Source: JAIVGV01 sp032229975 (GTDB taxonomy: Bacteria; Acidobacteriota; Blastocatellia; Pyrinomonadales; Pyrinomonadaceae). From it: a stretch of 64,000 bases of DNA. Below are positions 61,101 to 64,000 of the stretch, piece after piece. Each line of letters begins with the position of its first letter. Position 1 is the first letter of the stretch. The notes beneath the pieces are model-generated. The model was not told the origin of the DNA, did not search any database, and worked only from the letters and a program-made list of their open reading frames with translations. The position numbers and the translations under genes were made by a program. The DNA lies in assembly GCA_032229975.1 (NCBI GenBank), contig JAVXVG010000001.1, positions 1-64,000 of the forward strand, given 5' to 3'.

Positions 61101-61160
61101 ATGATGAACGATGAAGTGAAAGATAAATAGTCTTCACTTCATCATTCATCGTTCATCATT
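61091..61160. repeat. word-repeat hairpin between the YetF-like gene and gltX
   Basis: AACGATGAATGATGAACGAT on the left (61093 on) faces ATCATTCATCGTTCATCATT on the right, with GAAGTGAA/TTCACTTC in the middle. It contains the YetF-like stop codon and ends 6 bp before the gltX start. The word matches those at 28176 and 31899. Confidence 0.82.
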
Positions 61161-61166
61161 TCGTTT

Positions 61167-62663
61167 ATGTCTGTCCGCGTCCGCTTCGCACCATCACCTA
61201 CGGGCTACCTGCACATCGGTGCGGCGCGCTCCGCGCTCTTCAACTGGCTCTACGCGCGCAAGACGGGCGGCACCTTCCTACTCCGCATCGAAGACACAGA
61301 CTTCCAACGCTCGACCGACGAATCGACTCGCTCGATCCTCGAAGGCTTGAAGTGGCTCGGTCTCGACTACGACGAGGAGTTGGTCTTCCAATCCGCGAAC
61401 GCCGACAAGCACCGCGCCGCCGCGCTGCGACTCGTTGAAGAGGGCAAGGCTTACCGCGACTTCACGCCGAAGGAGCAGCGCGCCGACGCGAACGTCAAGC
61501 AGGAGATCGCGGAACGTGCGCGCCACGCCTCGACGGAAGGCACGGATCATCGCGCCAATCCTTATCGCGATCTGTCGCTCGAAGAGTCGAATCGTCGCGC
61601 GACTGAGGGCGAGCCGTTCGCGGTACGTCTGAAGATCGCGCGCGAGGGCCATTCGAGTTTTGAAGACGCTGTCTATGGTCTGCAAGAGCGCGACTACTCG
61701 GAGATCGAAGACCTCGTGTTGCTGCGCTCCGACGGCCACCCGCTCTACAACCTCTCGGTCGTATGCGACGACATCGAGATGCGGATCACTGATGTCGTGC
61801 GCGGGCAGGATCATTTAACGAACACGCACAAGCAGATATTGATCTACGAGGCCCTCGGCGCGGCCATCCCGCGCTTCGCGCACCTGCCTCTGATACTGGC
61901 CCCCAACAAGGCGAAGCTCTCAAAGCGCAAGCACGGTGAAGTGGTCTCGCTCACAACCTATCGTGATCGCGGCTTCATCCCCGCAGCGTTTCGCAATTTC
62001 CTCGCGCTCTTGGGTTGGTCGCCCGCAGGCGAAGAGAAAGAGATCATGTCGCTCGCGGAGTTGACGGAGAAGTTCACACTCGAAGGCGTTCACCGTTCAC
62101 CCGCCGTCTTCAATTTCTCCGATGCAGACCCGCGACAGTGGACGGATCAAAAGGCCCTCTGGATGAACGCCGAATACATCCGCACGCTGCCGATAGAAGA
62201 GTTGTTGCCGATGGTGCGTGCCGAGTTTGAATCTGCGGGCCTGTGGCGCGCAGAGTATGAGACGAGCAAGCGCGAGTGGTTTGCGAAGACGATTGATCTG
62301 ATCCGGCAACGCTTCTACACGCTCAAAGATTTCTCCGGTCAGGGTCGTGCCTACTTCGCCGACGACATCGAGTTCGACGACGCGGCGGTGGCGAAGAACT
62401 TGAAGAAAGAGCCGCGACTGAAAGAGTTGTTGCCCGCGCTCGGACAACGCATCGCGCAGGTCAAAACATTCAACGTCGTGACGGCGGAAGAGACTCTGCG
62501 TGCCTTCGCCGATGAATCGAGCGTCAAGGCCGGACTCTTGATCAACGCCTCGCGCACCGCGCTCACAGGTCAGGCTGTGGGCCCCTCCATGTTCGATGTC
62601 TTCGATGCCATCGGCCAGTCGCGCTCAGTCGCACGCCTGCGCGATGCCGCGCGGCTCGTCTGA
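61167..62663 (+). CDS. gltX: glutamyl-tRNA synthetase
   Basis: Charges tRNA-Glu with glutamate. This class I aminoacyl-tRNA synthetase has 498 residues with the HIGH-type motif FAPSPTGYLHIGAARS (residues 7-22) and the KMSKS-type motif NKAKLSKRKHGEV. LLRIEDTDFQRS and VVRGQDHLTNTHKQILIYEA are also canonical. The GluRS versus GlnRS choice rests on the N-terminal FAPSPTG and the length. Its start follows a word-repeat hairpin with little room for a ribosome site. Confidence 0.97.
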   Translation: MSVRVRFAPSPTGYLHIGAARSALFNWLYARKTGGTFLLRIEDTDFQRSTDESTRSILEGLKWLGLDYDEELVFQSANADKHRAAALRLVEEGKAYRDFTPKEQRADANVKQEIAERARHASTEGTDHRANPYRDLSLEESNRRATEGEPFAVRLKIAREGHSSFEDAVYGLQERDYSEIEDLVLLRSDGHPLYNLSVVCDDIEMRITDVVRGQDHLTNTHKQILIYEALGAAIPRFAHLPLILAPNKAKLSKRKHGEVVSLTTYRDRGFIPAAFRNFLALLGWSPAGEEKEIMSLAELTEKFTLEGVHRSPAVFNFSDADPRQWTDQKALWMNAEYIRTLPIEELLPMVRAEFESAGLWRAEYETSKREWFAKTIDLIRQRFYTLKDFSGQGRAYFADDIEFDDAAVAKNLKKEPRLKELLPALGQRIAQVKTFNVVTAEETLRAFADESSVKAGLLINASRTALTGQAVGPSMFDVFDAIGQSRSVARLRDAARLV

Positions 62664-62763
62664 AATTTTGTTGATTGACATTGGCGCATCGCGTTCTTCC
62701 GCCTTCGCGGTTTGCTCTTGCGTGAACCGTCCTTGTGCTCATCGTTTTCGTGAGGTGTTCGTC

Positions 62764-63513
62764 GTGATTAAAAGATTGCTCATCGCCGTCGTCTTCGCAT
62801 TCGCAGTTGCGACTCAGGCAGAGTCGCAGACGCAGAACACGAACGTCGTGACTCCGCGTCGCCTCATCTCGCGACCGGCCCCGCGCACGCAGCCGACGCC
62901 CGTCTCCGCAACGCAGGAGCAGACGCCCGCCGCCGCGCCGGAGGCCGCGCCGCGTACGCGCTCGCGTCGCACGGGGACGAGCGCGACAGGAACGTCAACG
63001 GGCCCGGCGAGCGTGCCGGCGCGCACTTCATCCGAGCCGGGTGCGGCGGCGGTGCGCGCGGTCTTCGACACGCTCGTTAAGAACATCGAACGCTCCGATG
63101 TTGAAGCCGTGATGGCCCTCTACTGGAATTCGCCGCAGCTCACGGTCTTCAACAACAACGGCACGGTCACGCGCGGATGGGCGCAAGTGCACTCGAACCG
63201 CGCCAGCTCATACCCGGACGCGAAGAACGTGAAGATCGAACCGCGCGACGTGAAAGTTCAGATGCTCGGCGCGTCGGGCGCAATCGTCACCTGCCTGTGG
63301 CGACAGTCGCAGGATTTTCGCGGCACGTCCGAAAGCTCGACGGGCCGCCTCACAGTCGTCTTCCGTCTCATCAACAACGGTTGGAAGATCGTCCACACGC
63401 ACTCATCGCCCGAAGCGCCCGATCCTTCGCGGCTCGCGCCCTCGGATCAGGTCGTGCCCGCGAGACCTGTGGCCGCCCCACCGCCGTCTCGTCTCTCATC
63501 GCCTCGCGCGTAG
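62764..63513 (+). CDS. exported SnoaL-like/NTF2-fold protein
   Basis: 249 residues from GTG 62764, which follows a GAGGTG site and opens a signal peptide (IKRLLIAVVFAFAVATQAES). A Thr/Ala/Arg/Pro-rich linker of about 80 residues leads to an NTF2-like domain (AVRAVFDTLVKNIERSDVEA, TVTRGWAQVHSNR, LTVVFRLINNGWKIVHTHSS) of the SnoaL/DUF4440 type. Such domains bind small ligands or act as isomerases, but nothing here fixes an activity. A longer upstream open frame overlaps gltX and is not credible. Confidence 0.8.
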   Translation: MIKRLLIAVVFAFAVATQAESQTQNTNVVTPRRLISRPAPRTQPTPVSATQEQTPAAAPEAAPRTRSRRTGTSATGTSTGPASVPARTSSEPGAAAVRAVFDTLVKNIERSDVEAVMALYWNSPQLTVFNNNGTVTRGWAQVHSNRASSYPDAKNVKIEPRDVKVQMLGASGAIVTCLWRQSQDFRGTSESSTGRLTVVFRLINNGWKIVHTHSSPEAPDPSRLAPSDQVVPARPVAAPPPSRLSSPRA

Positions 63514-63562
63514 AGCACACCTGAAGTAAACTTCACACGTTCCCCCTCCACGCAACTTAATT

Positions 63563-63608
63563 GTGCGGTCGAGTTTGAAATCAGATTCGACTGCGCGCAC
63601 GTTTTTTT
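63563..63608 (+). terminator. probable terminator after the SnoaL-like gene
   Basis: GTGCGGTCGA pairs with TCGA and CGCAC across a small bulge, followed by GTTTTTTT (63601-63608). Confidence 0.55.
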
Positions 63609-63631
63609 CAATCGGTGAAAGGTGAGGACTC

Positions 63632-64000
63632 ATGAACTGGATGGATCAGATCGGCGGCATCTTGGGACAGTACACTGGTGCGGGTGCGCAAGCAGCGTCG
63701 AGCGGCGTGCACGACGACTTCGACAAGGTCGCGCAAGCCGCGCCGCAGTCGGCGGTGGCCGACGGACTCGCGGCGGCGTTTCGCTCCAACGACACGCCGC
63801 CCTTCCCGCAGATGCTCGGACAACTCTTCGGTCAGTCGAACGGGCAGCAGCGCGCGGGGATTCTCAACACGCTGATCGGCGCAGTTGGCCCGACCGTGCT
63901 TTCGCAGATCGTTGCGCGGCGCGGCGGCGCGGGACTGGCCGGTCTGCTTGGCGGCGGCGGGCAGCAGGAAGTTTCGCCCGACGTGGCGCAGCAAGTTTCG
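63632..64000 (+). CDS. uncharacterised Gly/Ala/Gln-rich protein, truncated by window edge
   Basis: ATG 63632 follows GGTGAGGACTC, and the frame stays open to the last base (123 codons). The product begins MNWMDQIGGILGQYTGAG and has helical amphipathic segments (PPFPQMLGQLFGQSNGQQRA, GILNTLIGAVGPTVLSQIVA) and a Gly-rich stretch. It has no signal peptide. The pattern recalls small DUF937-like or stress-related proteins, but I cannot assign it without the rest. Confidence 0.7.
   Translation, partial: MNWMDQIGGILGQYTGAGAQAASSGVHDDFDKVAQAAPQSAVADGLAAAFRSNDTPPFPQMLGQLFGQSNGQQRAGILNTLIGAVGPTVLSQIVARRGGAGLAGLLGGGGQQEVSPDVAQQVS

Overview
The window is GC-rich bacterial chromosome, and I read it as Acidobacteriota, most likely class Blastocatellia. 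This assignment is an inference from gene style: paired S9 peptidases with PD40 propellers, several secreted proteins with TonB-C-like ends, a DUF4388-TM-TonB-C-like fusion, an erythromycin-esterase protein with a PPC-like N-terminal domain, and many GTG and TTG starts. No rRNA is present; one tRNA-Ser(GCT) is.

Layout. 1-4.7 kb: two tiny membrane proteins, enolase, a 4-TM protein and phosphoglycerate mutase (gpmI). 4.8-7.6 kb: a lower-GC stretch organised like integron gene cassettes, with a well-formed attC site at 5524-5609, a secreted protein upstream of it, an erythromycin-esterase homologue downstream, and a degenerate attC-like site at its far end. 7.8-17 kb (minus): a three-gene envelope or regulatory operon and two S9 peptidases. 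17-20 kb: typA, trmL and a 30-residue Lys/Gly/Ala-repeat protein with its own strong promoter and terminator. 20-26 kb (minus): a pilN-pilO-PilP-like-pseudopilin set behind three secreted proteins of unknown role. 26-32 kb: an FHA-GGDEF diguanylate cyclase, ribA, an HD phosphohydrolase, a CsgG/TonB-like protein and an S41 peptidase. 32-36.4 kb: a PRC/MgtE_N/CBS protein and an NRAMP-like transporter, separated by a foreign block (aspartic protease, HicBA, DUF4145) that carries a decayed second copy of the MgtE-gene 3' end. 36.5-38 kb: an MscS-cNMP channel. 38-47 kb: a heat-shock island (hsp20, clpB, hsp20, grpE, groL, clpC-like). 47-51 kb: a LolA-like secreted protein and two glycosyltransferases. 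50.6-55.4 kb (minus): rnhB, rplS, trmD, rimM, khpA, rpsP and ffh in one operon. 55.5-64 kb: a MITE-like insertion, a small unknown gene, a TlpA-like protein, an O-antigen ligase with an inserted PDZ-like domain, a Tat-exported phosphoesterase, tRNA-Ser, a YetF-like protein, gltX, a SnoaL-like secreted protein, and a gene cut by the right edge.

The most unusual signal is not a gene. At least 14 intergenic gaps hold imperfect hairpins whose arms are built from reiterated 7-14 nt words. At least eight word families occur; some are shared by distant loci and others are seen once. The hairpins sit tightly against genes, often containing the stop codon, and sometimes encode terminal residues of the neighbouring protein. 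In the ffh-rnhB operon nearly every gap has one, and neighbouring gaps use different words.
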